DNA of 64,000 bases from Myxocyprinus asiaticus (lineage: Eukaryota > Chordata > Actinopteri > Cypriniformes > Catostomidae). Under the pieces are notes generated by a model, which saw only the letters and a program-made list of their open reading frames with translations, was not told where the DNA came from and did no database searches. Location of the stretch: the NCBI RefSeq assembly GCF_019703515.2, contig NC_059362.1, positions 47,753,092 through 47,817,091 on the forward strand. The letters run 5' to 3'. Of the stretch, positions 34,407 through 45,132 are shown piece after piece. Made by a program: the position numbers and the translations under genes. The first letter of the stretch is position 1. Each line of letters starts with the position of its first letter.

Positions 34407-36341
34407 ATGGCAGAAAGTATGGGTAGACTGTATCTTCTAGCACTTTTTGGGTGGTTTTGTGCTATCTGTCATACTGTTCCACAGTGGAGTATTCGGTCCA
34501 AGGAGCCTCCAGCTGCAGTCTTCCTGCAAAGTCCACAACAAGGGGGGAATTCTAGCTCAGAATCCTAAAGCTCTTGTGTTCCAGCCAAACGATCAGGGGT
34601 TTATACCTCAGCAGGATCTACAACGACGACGACAACAACAAGGGGAGATTCCAGCCCAGAATCCACAAGCTCTTGTGTTCCAGCCAAGTGATCAGCAGCT
34701 ACCTCAACAGGCTCTGCAACAGCAGACTCAAAAGTTTCCACCTAAGCAGCCTGTGTAACAGGCAGAGCTTCTTGACAAGTGTACTGTAGCTGATTATGAG
34801 CAGATCCAATGTGGACAAACTGGTATCAGTGCTGTGGAGTGTGAAGCTATAAATTGCTGTTTTAATGGACAGCAGTGTTACTATGGGAAAGCAGGTAAGG
34901 ATGTTGAACCAATGTAACTTTCTATATAAACTGGTTATCTGTGTTAATGTGCTCTGTATCTTACAGTGACTGTCCAGTGTATTAGAGATGGCCAGTTTGT
35001 GGTTGTGGTGGTTAGAGATGTTACACTTCCACAGCTAAGCCTGGATACAGTCCGTCTGTTGGGTAGAAGTGACCCACCATGTGCTCCAGTTGGGTCCACA
35101 CCTTCCTTTGCCATCTACCAATTCTCTGTCACAGCTTGTGGCATATGGTGGGTATTGGTGATTTTTAGACTTGCTTTGCTTGGAAAGGTGTGGATGTTAA
35201 CCATATGTGTTTGCAGGAGGACCATGGATATGTAGTGTATGAGAACAGAATGACATCATCCTATGAAGTGGGGATTGAACCATTTGGATCCATCACAAGG
35301 GACAGTCATTTTGAGTAGGTGATCTATGCTTTAGCTTAAATGCTAACTTTTGGCATATGCTACAAGCTCACTGTTTGTCAGGCTTCTCTTTCAGTGTAGG
35401 TATTCTGGCACTGCTGTTTAAGCTGTGGTTGTAGAGCTTAACACCGTTCCTCCGCCTGTAGCTGCTCCTGGACTGCTCCAAGTGACACTTAGGCTGGCCA
35501 ATGGAAAATGTGTCCCTAAAGGATGTGCTGAAGTTAATGTATTGGTTATCTTGATTGCTTCCTCAAAAGTTCTGTTATTAAGTAATTAAGTGTTGTCCTC
35601 CTGCAGAGAATGCAGCGTTCACATCCTTCTACAGTTATGCGAATGACCTAGTCACAAAAGTCCTGTGAGAACCTGTGTATGTTGAGGTGCACATTTTGGA
35701 AAGGACTGACCCAGAAATTGTTGTGACACTAGGACATTGCTGGGCAACATCAACCCCTGATTCCCTCAGCCTACCTCAGTGGGACCTTCTAGTTTATGGG
35801 TGAGTATAACCCCAAGAATCTTAGTTGGTCTGTTCTGAGCTAGCCCTGACGGTCCCCGTGCCTTCAGATGCCCTTACTTACCAGGATGATGTTACCTGAC
35901 AACATTGGTTCCTGTGGATGTCTCCTTTGGTCTTCAATTCCCAATGCACTATAAGTGCTTTTATTGTAAAGGTGTTCACATTTGTGGGTCCAGCATCACT
36001 AGCTCCTCTGCAGGAAACTGTATGATTCCTACATAACCTTCCTTGCAATACCTAAACCCTGAATATTGCACATTTTAATGAACGCTATGGTTATTCCTCT
36101 TCTTGTTCAGGTCTTCCACTATAGTACAGCAGTGTGCTATCCCTCTTCCACTGGCTCCTGTAAGCAGAGCTGCACCAGGTAAAGTGAGTACTTCACTTAA
36201 ATGAATGGCTTTAGGATTCTGATATGTAACCCCTACACCTTACAATTCTCCTTTATTTTACAGGAAGGTATGTTCATGTCAAGATGACTTCTAGTGGGGA
36301 AACTGGTTTCTAGTCAAGAAGTTACTCTGGTCATGTCTTAA
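34407..36341 (+). pseudogene. Decayed paralogue of the ZP egg-envelope gene
   Basis: All eight exons can be aligned: 34407-34894, 34967-35147, 35217-35314, 35382-35533, 35607-35799, 35868-36019, 36111-36183 and about 36264-36341. Signal peptide, Gln-rich region, trefoil and ZP parts are recognisable. Lesions: one inserted base in the GGGGGGA run of exon 1 (about 34550) shifts the frame; a TAA before QAELLDKC; 7 bases lost at the end of exon 2; CAA-to-TAA in exon 4; exon 4 donor GT changed to TT; CGA-to-TGA in exon 5; small indels in exon 6. Exon 1 has two copies of the NP(K/Q)ALVFQP(N/S)DQ unit where the intact gene has one. Intron 1 has a canonical GTAAGG donor, unlike the intact gene. Confidence 0.9.
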
Positions 36342-37015
36342 TAGCTTTACCGTTTGAGACCAAGATGAACATTTACAGTCTGGTGTGACTTCATGTGTCC
36401 ATATACAACTGTGAAATGAATTTTGTGTGTGTGTTTTAAATGAACATGATGGCTTTATATATAATACATAAACCAAAGATAATGCTGGTTGCAGAATGGT
36501 ACCTAAACATGGTAGTCTTGCATCAAAGTACCATGATATTGCCATCTGATACCATCCGATATTGGAATGTTGTTTCCAAGGGGTGCTCATACAAGGAATT
36601 TGGCCTCTGAACAGAAGCTTGCATAAATGCAAAAGCTAGACACAGAATTACAGGATAAGATGAGTAGTAAATTTATGTGGAGTTATACAGGAATGTGCAA
36701 AGGAAATTTTTCAAATGTGTGAGATTGTACAGGTAGAAGTACAAATATGAAAAATTTGAATTTGCGTATGGAACACATGGGTTTGTATAGATGGCGCACA
36801 TAAATAAATATTACATGCACGTTTTATATTGCACCATAATGTTCCATGGTTTTGATAAATGTAATGTCTAGTCTTTTTAGATGCTTTGTCTATGACAGTA
36901 TGCTCCATGCATCTGGTTGAACAAAAAGCTTTTGTGTACTGACTTTTTCCGTTGAGTACTTTAGGTTTGCTGGCTATGTTTTGAGTAGCTTGCCAAACAC
37001 TGGTTATCTTGCCAG
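36342..37015. other. Intergenic, no gene seen
   Basis: The first 100 bases match the flank of the intact ZP gene. The remainder shows no coding or repeat signal I can name. Confidence 0.5.
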
Positions 37016-37311
37016 ATGTTCATACCAGGATGACCATTACCTGACCACACTGATTCCTTTGGATGGTTCCTCTGATCTTCAGGTCTCAACCCACAACAAG
37101 CACTATTGTGAAGGTGTTCACATTTGTGGATCTGGCATCACTAGCTCCTCTGCAGAAAATGTTATGATCGCTATCTAACCTTAAACATACCTGAACCCTG
37201 AATATTGTGCGTTCTAATGAATGCTATGGTTGTTCTTGCTCAGGTCTTCGTCCACTGTAGTACAGCAGTGTGTTATCCCTCTTCCACTGGCTCCTATGAG
37301 CAGAGCTGAAA
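37016..37311 (+). pseudogene. Remnant of a further ZP copy (exons 6 and 7 only)
   Basis: 37016-37160 matches ZP exon 6 (YQDDHYLTTLIPLD-like) and 37244-37311 matches exon 7 (VFVHCSTAVCYPSSTGS-like). The intron between them is also homologous. The exon 6 donor is lost (TTATGA), several codons are missing and the homology stops after exon 7. It shows that the array once held at least three copies or a partial duplication. Confidence 0.85.
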
Positions 37312-37753
37312 CTTTCCCTCTTGTTTTGCTCATGGATTTGATGTTACAAGTTTTGTGCTACATCACCCTATCTGTTGACGCTGATCACACATTTGCTCAT
37401 TTAGAGCATGTACTGTAAGCTCGAATGAGTTTCTGGGAGGGAACCTCTTCAGATCTGTCATTCTTTGGCAGCGGGAACTTCTGCATCTGCACTGATCTCT
37501 CAATGTTTACACAGAAGAAGGGTCTGGAATTGGATATTTCGCCCTTGCCTGTTTGTAGTATTCCACTTGGAGTTTCTCTTTAATCACAGTGCTCTACCTG
37601 TGTGTAGTAATCCACATGTTGGTGACTAATCAAGGCATGTTTACTCAAGAGCAGATAGGGCCAACCATTTAGGGTAGATGCAACATCACTGAGGCTTTGG
37701 GTGACCATCTATTTTCCCTCAATACATGTCAACCTAATTGGTTTGGATTTATT
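37312..37753. other. Intergenic, no gene seen
   Basis: No open frame with a recognisable product and no clear repeat. Confidence 0.5.
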
Positions 37754-37765
37754 CACACACACACA

Positions 37766-37796
<31 letters not shown>

Positions 37797-37903
37797 CTCG
37801 AACTGGCTCCTCCGGCTAGTCTTTATCCCCCTCCCGGCTGATTAGGACAATTCGGTGCCAGGCGTGCGTCCTCACGGCCCGGCCACGCCTCCTCCTCGTC
37901 ACA
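37754..37903 (-). repeat. LTR fragment with CA/GT microsatellite
   Basis: Shares the end of the LTR at 31334-31566 (TCACGGCCCGGCCACG, then CCTCCTCCTCGTCACA) but differs in the middle, so it is another subfamily. Its left end is a CA run followed directly by a GT run. Confidence 0.7.
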
Positions 37904-38954
37904 ATTATCATTGTACTATAATAGTCATTTTTACTATTATTGATATTAAAAAATTAGCAGAGATTACCATACAGCAAATACTACCATGATGTCTAAATAC
38001 CTTACTTTGCAATTTAAATATCTTATAATCAAATTTTCAAATGGTCCCGCTTGCCATGAGCAGTATTTATGCATTTACCCATGCGCCACGCGCCATCGCA
38101 CTGGCAACTATGGCAGCTACTTTGGGCTGATTAACTGTATAAATCCATGTAAACATCCACGTTAAGTGTAAATGCCTTTTGCTGTGCCGTTCGCGTGATT
38201 GACAACTGGAGCGCGAACAGACAGCATTTATGCCCGTGCACAGCGAGGTGCGCCTGAGAGATGTGTGGGCGCGAGGTGATCGTATGGCGAATAATATATA
38301 TTAATATAAAGAGTAAACATGTCATCTAATGTACATTATTGTATATATTTCTTATACTTTAGTATTTTTCAACTCCAATACAAGCTGGGTAGCGTTTCTG
38401 GGCGCATCGCACCCTCATCCGACCAAATTATCATAACCTACATGTTATAACAGAATATTTAAATCATCCACAGAATCATAATTTCCACTGTGTGCAGTCT
38501 CCTGAGTTAAAATAATATCACCTCAGTGAATTATTTAGTAAATAAAGAATTCTTCAACTTAATGGCAAAATTCTGTATAAATGAGTACATTTTAAAATGT
38601 ATCTGTATGTTTTGCCTCTCTATATGTTTTTAATTTATTTTTTTTATCAAGTAATGATTTGTCAAAAAGTAATTTAATACATTCAGCATGAAATAAAACA
38701 TTGCAGGAGTGAAGGAAGCAGTAAACTCCCAACTCGTACGTCTTCCCTGCGATGGATTATAGGCAATTAACCATCATTGAGTGTACATCAAATGTGCAGG
38801 AAAATTATTTTTTCTGTTCACAAAATGTATCAAGTTCGAAAAAAATATGTATATATTTCCTTTCATTGAGTATTAATGGAGCAACATAATTTGTGTGAAA
38901 AGAAATAACAACAGAAGGTTGTTTTGATTAAAATTCTTTTTTCTTTTTTTTTTT
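37904..38954. other. AT-rich intergenic region, no gene seen
   Basis: Contains a GC-richer island at about 38060-38290 without a supportable frame. Nothing else was identified. Confidence 0.5.
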
Positions 38955-38959
38955 TTTAA

Positions 38960-39262
38960 AGGTGGCACACACTTGGGGTAAAAGGCTCACAAAATTGGGG
39001 TAAAAGGCCCTCACACTTGGGGTAAAAGGCTCACGCACTTGTGGTAAAAACCCCTCGCACTTGGGGTAAAAGGCCCACGAACTTGGGGTAAAAGGCCCAC
39101 GCACTTTGGTAAAAGGCCCACGCACTTGGGGTAAAAGGCCCACGCACTTGGGGTAAAAGGCCCTCACACTTGGGGTAAAAGGCCCTCACACTTGGGGTAA
39201 AAGGCCCACGCACTTGGGGTAAAAGGCCCTCGCACTTGGAGTAAAAGGCCTAAACACTTGGC
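38960..39262. repeat. 22-bp minisatellite
   Basis: About 13 head-to-tail copies of a unit close to GGCCCACGCACTTGGGGTAA plus AA. Variants carry CTCAC for CCACG. Edge copies are more diverged than central ones. There are no spacers, so it is not a CRISPR array. Confidence 0.93.
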
Positions 39263-39435
39263 TAAAGTTAGTTTTGGCCCACTCTCGCCTGTCTCTTATG
39301 GATATCTGAGTCTCATATATGCCCTAATTAATGTACAGCTCCAACATGTAGGACAAATCAGCCCGACAATGGACGGGAGCCAAGTTTGACCACTAGCTAA
39401 CGTCCTGGGCCCTCGAATCAGGTTTGGTTCAGTGC

Positions 39436-40041
39436 TAGGGTTGCCTCCCATCCTGTAAAATACGGGATCGTCCCGTATCGAATCAATACGGGATGCGATT
39501 TGTCCCGTATTTAAGCTGGTCAGATGGCGTCACGGTGAAATCGTTCCAGATCGTTAAATTAACATTTATAATTTGCCTACGGTGGGTAAGGGACCATCTG
39601 AAAAGTCCAAACATTGTGCTAAAACATGCTAATACAGTGGAGGGTACGGTAAGGGACTGTCTGAAAAGTCCACAAATGGTGCTAAAACTGTGGATTTTTT
39701 TTTTCTATATAAATGTTCAATAATATCAAACAATGTATGAATACAATCACTGAGTCATAAAGACAAGTACAGGTGAAGGAAGAAAAAAAAATAAGTATAA
39801 ACCAACCAAAATGTATACATAAATAAGATAAAGGAGACAAATAATAGAAAAGATAAAAATAAATATATTTTTAACATATAAATTATGTATTTTTTTTTAT
39901 ATAAGTCAGGGGTCAGGAAAGTTCTCATTTCAGCTTATAAGAAAGGATATACAATTTTTATTAATAACGCATATTAACTCAATGCATTTATACACTCATT
40001 TAAGTGTCCCTTATTTTAAAACTTCAAAAGTGGCAACCCTA
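39436..40041. mobile_element. hAT MITE with perfect 8-bp target duplication
   Basis: The 606-bp element is bounded by TAGGGTTGCC and GGCAACCCTA. It is flanked by TTCAGTGC at 39428-39435 and 40042-40049. It contains an internal direct repeat (GGTAAGGGAC...TGAAAAGTCC) at about 39587 and 39647. No transposase. Confidence 0.92.
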
Positions 40042-40049
40042 TTCAGTGC

Positions 40050-40730
40050 ACAAACACAATCGGGCGATCTCACTCCGTAGCTCAAACTGGCTGCGATCTT
40101 CCCCATAATTTCACCCATTTTCTGCCACTTAGAGCATTTCATGTGGAGTAGACATGCCTTTCTCGCATCTGTGCTGTAGTGTGAGATGAACTGAGGCCGG
40201 ACCTGTTGCCATGATGACAGACCCACAAGAGCCAAGGCGTTTATAACATCCTCTTATAGTTTATTTTGTGATTATGACTGTACATTGTTTTGTAAATGAA
40301 TGTTCATTATACCATTTATTACATGGCTACTTACCATTAAAAAAAAATGGGTTGAATTTGTTTACTACGGTAGCCCTGAACCGCACTGTGAAAAAAAAAA
40401 AACATTTAATTAAAATTTTCAAACATTTTATTTTTTTTATTTTTTTTTTACTTTTTTTTTCTAAAAAATGTTCTCTCTCCTCAGTTTTTTTTTCTCAAAT
40501 TTTTTTTTTTCTGCTTAAGAGGTAACACGTGAGAAAAAACTGTGTTTTGCTTGCTAGCTAACAATTTTCATGCGGTACCAACCTCTGCCACCAATACGTT
40601 TTGCAATGAATGTTTTGCTAATGTAAATGAAGGAAAGAAACATATATATTGTTTAAGAGTCTACTAATACATGAGATCCCACAATTAAATTAATATACCT
40701 CAGGTTACATATGTTTCATATGTCATTCGT
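40050..40730. other. Intergenic, T-rich low complexity
   Basis: Long A and T runs at about 40390-40515. No gene seen. Confidence 0.5.
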
Positions 40731-40734
40731 TCTC

Positions 40735-41660
40735 AAGTGTAACAACGGGAGTTATTTCCCACCTGTTCCCACCTCTATCTGTCAGTGGATCACCAGCTTT
40801 CTGACAGCCAGACAGCACTGGTTCCCCCCAGGGATGTGTGCTCTCCCCACTACTCTTCTCCCTGTACACAGATGACTGCACCTCCAAGGACCCCTCTGTC
40901 AAGCTCCTGAAGTTTGCAGATGACACCACTGTCATCGGCCTCATCCGAGATGACGATGAGTCTGCATACAGAAGGGAGGTTGAACAGCTGGTTCACTGGT
41001 GCAGTTAAAACAACCTTGAGCTGAACACACTCAAAACGGTGGAGATGATAGTGGACTTTAGGAGGAACACCCCAACACTGTCCCCCCTCACCATTCTAAA
41101 CAGCACTGTGGCAGCAGTGGTGTCATTCAGGTTCCTGGGCACTACCATCTCATAGGACCTGAAATGGGAGACCCACATTGACTCCCAGCAGAGGTTGTAC
41201 TTCCTTTGCCAGCTGAGGAAATTCAACCTGCCACAGGTGCTGCTGATACAGTTCTACTCAGCAGTCATTGAGTCTGTCCTCTGCACTTCAATAACTGTCT
41301 GGTTTGGTTCAGCTATGAAATCGGACATCAGAAGACAGTTCAGACTGCTGAGAGGATTATTGGTTGCCCCCTGCCACCCCTTCAAGAACTATACACTTAC
41401 AGAGTGAGGAAAAAGGCTGGAAAAATCACTCTGGACCTCACTCACCCTGCCCACTACCTTTTTGAACTGTTGCCTTCTGGCCGACGCTTCAGTGCACTGA
41501 GCACCAGAACCATCAGGCACAAGCAACGCCATTCATTCTCCTTTATCATCCATCACTCGAGCTCCTCTGGACATTATCTGGGTCACCCTCATCTGACCTG
41601 CCGGGTCAGAACCTTTGTGGATGAGTCGATTGTTTTCTGTGGCATTCAGTTAATGTAACT
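40735..41660 (+). pseudogene. Non-LTR retrotransposon RT 3' fragment (Rex/CR1-L2 type)
   Basis: The plus strand shows, in shifting frames, WITSFLTARQ, GCVLSPLLFSLYTDDCT, the active-site block LKFADDTTVIGLI, an ELNTLKTVEMIVDFRRN segment and a C-terminal ITVWFGSAMKSDIRRQFRL region with LLPSGRRFSAL. The family is distinct from the L1 and L2 elements above. It is truncated at the 5' end, and several stops are present (for example after VHWCS, and ISxDLKW). Confidence 0.82.
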
Positions 41661-41929
41661 GTGATGGAAGGTCTCCAAGGAGAGTTGATGTTTTGGGCTG
41701 GAGGAGAACAACAACTCACAGTGAACTGCATCACATCCGTGAGGTGTATCAAACACACATTACACATTTAAACACGGGTCTGTTTGAATTATCATTAATA
41801 AACATGAGCTGCCTAACTGAAGCAATGATGCTTCTTGGCAGTTTATCAGGATGTAGACTAGTGAGATAGAGCGGAACAGATTTCTCATTTTGCCTTGATT
41901 AGCTAAACACAATTACATTTGTGTGGTGA

Positions 41930-42065
41930 ATATACTGTATATTATTTATTTGATAATACTTTACAATAAGGTTACATTCATTAATATTTGTTAAAAACAT
42001 TAGTTAACATGAACTAACAATGAATAATACTTTTACAGCACTTATTAATCTTGGCATTTTTCAAA
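41930..42065. repeat. Dispersed repeat (TTTACAATAAGGTT type)
   Basis: Begins ACTTTACAATAAGGTTACAT and runs through TTAACATGAACTAACAATGA. A second, diverged copy lies at about 51640-51750. Confidence 0.65.
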
Positions 42066-42078
42066 ACATTCATTTTAA

Positions 42079-42810
42079 CAGTTGAAGTCAGAAGTTTACA
42101 TACACTTTAGCCAAATACATTTAAACTCAGTTTTTCACAATTCCTGACATTTAATGGTAGAAAACATTCCCTGTTTTAGGTCAGTTAGGATCACTACTTT
42201 ATTTTAAGAATGTGAAATGTCAGAATAATAGTAGAGAGAATGATTTATTTCAGCTTTTATTTCTTTCATCACATTCCCAGTGGGTCAGAAGTTTACATAC
42301 ACTTTGTTAGTATTTGGTAGCATTGTCTTTAAATTGTTTAAGTTGGGTCAAATGTTTTGGGTATCCTTCCACAAGAGTCTCACAATAAGTTGCTGGAATT
42401 TTGTCCCATTCCTCCAGACAGAACTGGTGTAACTGAGTCAGGTTTGTAGTCCTCCTTGCTCGCACATGCTTTTTCAGTTCTGCCCACAAATGTTCTATCG
42501 GATTGAGGTCAGGGCTTTGTGATGGCCACTCCAATACCTTGACTTTGTTGTCCTTAAGCCATTTTGCCACAACTTTGGAGGTATGCTTGGGGTCATTGTC
42601 CATTTGGAAGACCCATTTGTGACCGAGCTTTAACTTCCTGGCTGATGTCTTGAGATGTTGCTTCAATATATCCACATCATTTTCCTTCCTCATGATGCCA
42701 TCTATTTTGTGAAGTGCACCAGTCCCTCCTGCAGCAAAGCACCCTCACAACATGATGCTGCCACCCCCATGCTTCACGGTTGGGATGGTGTTCTTCGGCT
42801 TGCAAGATAA
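42079..42810 (-). mobile_element. Sleeping Beauty/Tdr1-type Tc1 element, truncated
   Basis: The left end starts CAGTTGAAGTCAGAAGTTTA. It has an inner direct repeat GTCAGAAGTTTACATACACT at about 42285, the IR/DR arrangement of this group. The other half of the element, from about 42810, is missing. Confidence 0.88.
42307..42800 (-). pseudogene. Tc1 transposase C-terminal half
   Basis: The minus-strand frame from 42693 to a stop at 42307 includes FQMDNDPKHTSKVVAKWL (second catalytic Asp) and [18 protein letters not shown] (catalytic Glu), ending near FKDNATKY. The upstream part (to about 42800) is in another frame and lacks the DNA-binding domain and first Asp. Confidence 0.88.
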
Positions 42811-43003
42811 CAAAATGTTTCTGACAGATTACTTTCTAATATAATTAAAATAAAAAAATAACGAATCCATGAACAATGCAACCAGTAGCGCATATGCCGC
42901 ATACCCACTTGTATTTAGCATATACCCACCTACAATGAGCAATCACATGTAACCAACGTCAAACTGCTGAGATGATGCTCTGTTATAAAAAGTGTCCACA
43001 CGT
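42811..43003. other. Short unassigned spacer
   Basis: No feature identified between the Tc1 truncation and a 26-bp SINE head. Confidence 0.4.
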
Positions 43004-43029
43004 GGGGGCCTGGATAGCTCAGCGAGTTA
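43004..43029 (+). repeat. Isolated SINE head fragment
   Basis: GGGGGCCTGGATAGCTCAGC matches the first bases of the SINE at 43127 and joins directly to a truncated MITE. Confidence 0.65.
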
Positions 43030-43126
43030 TCTGAAGGTGTATGCTTAAATGTTTGAAATTCGTTTTGTAGACAAAAATATAACTGTGCCACCATATTAAT
43101 TTATTTCATTAAAAAACTAATATTTG
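43030..43126. mobile_element. MITE (CACTACCAGTCAAAAG family), left part
   Basis: Matches 5699-5790 of the first copy. Its true left end is missing. The remainder continues at 43551-43992. Confidence 0.8.
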
Positions 43127-43550
43127 GGGGGCCTGGGTAGCTCAGTGGTAAAATACGCTGGCTACCACCCCTGGAGTTCGTTAGCTTGCTAGTTCGAATC
43201 CCAGGGTGTGCTGAGTGACTCCAGCCAGGTCTCCTAAGCAACCAAATTGGCCCGGTTGCTAGGGAGGGTGGTCACATGGGGTAAACTCCTCATGGTCGCT
43301 ATAATGTGGTTTGTTCTCGGTGGGGCGCGTGGTGAGTTGTGCGTGGTTGCCGCGGTGGATGGCGTGAAGCCTCGACACACACTATGTCTCCGTGGCAACA
43401 CACTCAACAAGCCACATGATAAGATGCACGGGTTGACGGTCTCAGACGCGGAGGCAACTGGGATTCGTCCTCCACCACCCAGACTACGCGACCACGAGGA
43501 CTTAAAAGCACATTGGGAATAGGGCATTCCAAATTGGGAGAAAAAAAAAA
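43127..43550 (+). mobile_element. tRNA-derived SINE (HAmo-like)
   Basis: The tRNA-like head has box A (TAGCTCAGTGG, 43138-43148) and box B (GTTCGAATC, 43192-43200). The body is about 300 bp, and the tail GGGCATTCCAAATTGGGAG is followed by A-rich sequence. It is inserted in a MITE. A minus-strand copy lies at 45908-46343. It resembles the cyprinid HAmo SINE from memory. Confidence 0.85.
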
Positions 43551-43879
43551 CGTTTTTGAAATTGATGACTTGGACCAAATAATAAAGAAAAGCAGCCAAT
43601 AAGTGCCCAACATAGATGGGAACTCCTTCAATACTGTTTAAAAAGCATCCCAGGGTGATACCTCAAGAAGTTGGTTGAGAAAATGTCAAGAGTTCATGTC
43701 TGCAAATTCTAGACAAAGGGTGACTACTCTGAAGATGCTCAAATATAACACAGTTTTGATTTATTTTGGATTTTGTTTAGCCACAACATAATTCCCATAG
43801 TTCTATTTATGTTATTCCATAGTTTTGATGACTTTACTATTATTATAAAATGTGAAGAAAAAAAAATAAAAAAAAATAA

Positions 43880-43953
<74 letters not shown>

Positions 43954-43988
43954 AAGAATGACTAAGTGTTTCAAAACTTTTGACCAGT

Positions 43989-43992
<4 letters not shown>
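43551..43992. mobile_element. MITE (CACTACCAGTCAAAAG family), right part
   Basis: Matches 5813-6164. It contains an expanded A/TA tract at 43861-43950. The right terminus is CAAAACTTTTGACCAGTTGTG. Confidence 0.8.

Positions 43993-44042
<50 letters not shown>
43861..44042. repeat. A-rich, TA and TG microsatellites
   Basis: Two TA runs flank the MITE right end. Confidence 0.93.
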
Positions 44043-44045
<3 letters not shown>

Positions 44046-44379
44046 TGATAAAATTACATCATGCCCACCTCTTCAGTCACTACTACACCACTGAAAGTAA
44101 CAGCATCATGTGAAAACTGTACCCCAAAATTTGACTTCAAAGGACAAACTGCGGCTTATTGTGAGTGTTACATAACTCAAGTGACTTTCTGCCTGTTTGT
44201 CCTGCACGACGTGCTGCGGTTGAAACACAATGTTCTCACTGCACACTACAGTCACGTTTTACTGTATATCTCAGTGCTCGTTTCGATAACCAATGCAAAG
44301 CGAGCGTGGATAATGACGCAATCCCACTTCTGCAGACAGAACCGCCCACTTTGACCAAAAAGGGAAATCCCCTAAAATA

Positions 44380-44789
44380 GAAGTAGAGCGCGCTTTTCCG
44401 CCCTCCCCAGAATTCCCACAAGTCCCGCCTCCTACGCCAGGATTGGCTGCGAAGGGCAACTTATTTGTCTGTGATTGGATAGTTGAGAAGTCGTTCATTT
44501 AGCCGGTGGGAACCTGACCGGTCGATGACGTCGCATCAAAAATAGCACAGTGTGCATTTAGCGTAAGAACAAACAAACGCAACGTATTACGTTCAGCGTA
44601 CATTTTTATATAACTATCAAGAGAAATATTAAGATATGAATGTCTTAAAAAAAGCTATTGAATACCTTAATAAAGTAAAAAAAAAACAACAAAAAAAAAA
44701 CGCAGTGTCTGGCGTAGTGACGTTCCCCAGGGGGCGGGGTTTTCGGAAAGCGGGTGTGTCTCGCTCAGGTCACGTGTACAGCACCGTGT
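44380..44789 (+). promoter_or_regulatory. cipc: cipc promoter (GC-rich, E-box and CRE-like)
   Basis: GC-rich sequence upstream of a non-coding exon. Visible sites: two inverted CCAAT boxes (ATTGG at about 44443 and 44475), CRE-like TGACGTCG (44526-44533), TGACGT (44718-44723), a GC box GGGGGCGGGG (about 44731) and a canonical E-box CACGTG (44771-44776). No TATA box seen. CIPC is a repressor of CLOCK-BMAL1, which binds CACGTG, so feedback control is plausible but not shown. Confidence 0.6.
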
Positions 44790-44859
44790 GATCTGTGAGC
44801 GTGTTTTGCTCGACGGGGACAATTAGAGCGTCTCGCCGACGTATCGTACCGAAAACAAG
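44790..44859 (+). other. cipc: cipc non-coding exon 1 (5' boundary approximate)
   Basis: The exon end is set by the strong donor AACAAG|GTAAGT at 44859/44860. Its transcription start was not determined. It contains no long open frame. Confidence 0.6.
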
Positions 44860-45132
44860 GTAAGTCGCTGGGGAACGACGAGTTTTTACGGCTTTGTGCT
44901 GAAGTATTTGGGTTTTAATCGGTGCATGTTACTCGGAGCGTGTAGAATTAAAAGTGTGCATGCTTTTCTTGACCAACTAAACGTCAGTTCTGCTTGTAAG
45001 AGCTGTTAAACCCTCCGTCGACACTTCTATGATAGGCTACATAGCTCAGTTAAAACATGACTTGTATTACACATAATTAACTAATATTGGTATATTATGT
45101 TCATGCTTTTTTGAGACCCCCTCACCCTCCAC

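Noticed and set aside
38928..39213. FYPKC/GPFTPS-type repeat protein on the minus strand, or a CRISPR-like array
   Set aside because: It is a 22-bp minisatellite with no spacers; the frames stay open only because the unit lacks stop codons.
43127..43205. Possible tRNA gene (boxes A and B)
   Set aside because: It continues into a SINE body and tail and does not fold into a complete cloverleaf with a proper acceptor stem; the same applies to the minus-strand copy at 46343.
43247..43522. Plus-strand frame MARLLGRVVTWGK...
   Set aside because: Lies entirely in the SINE body.
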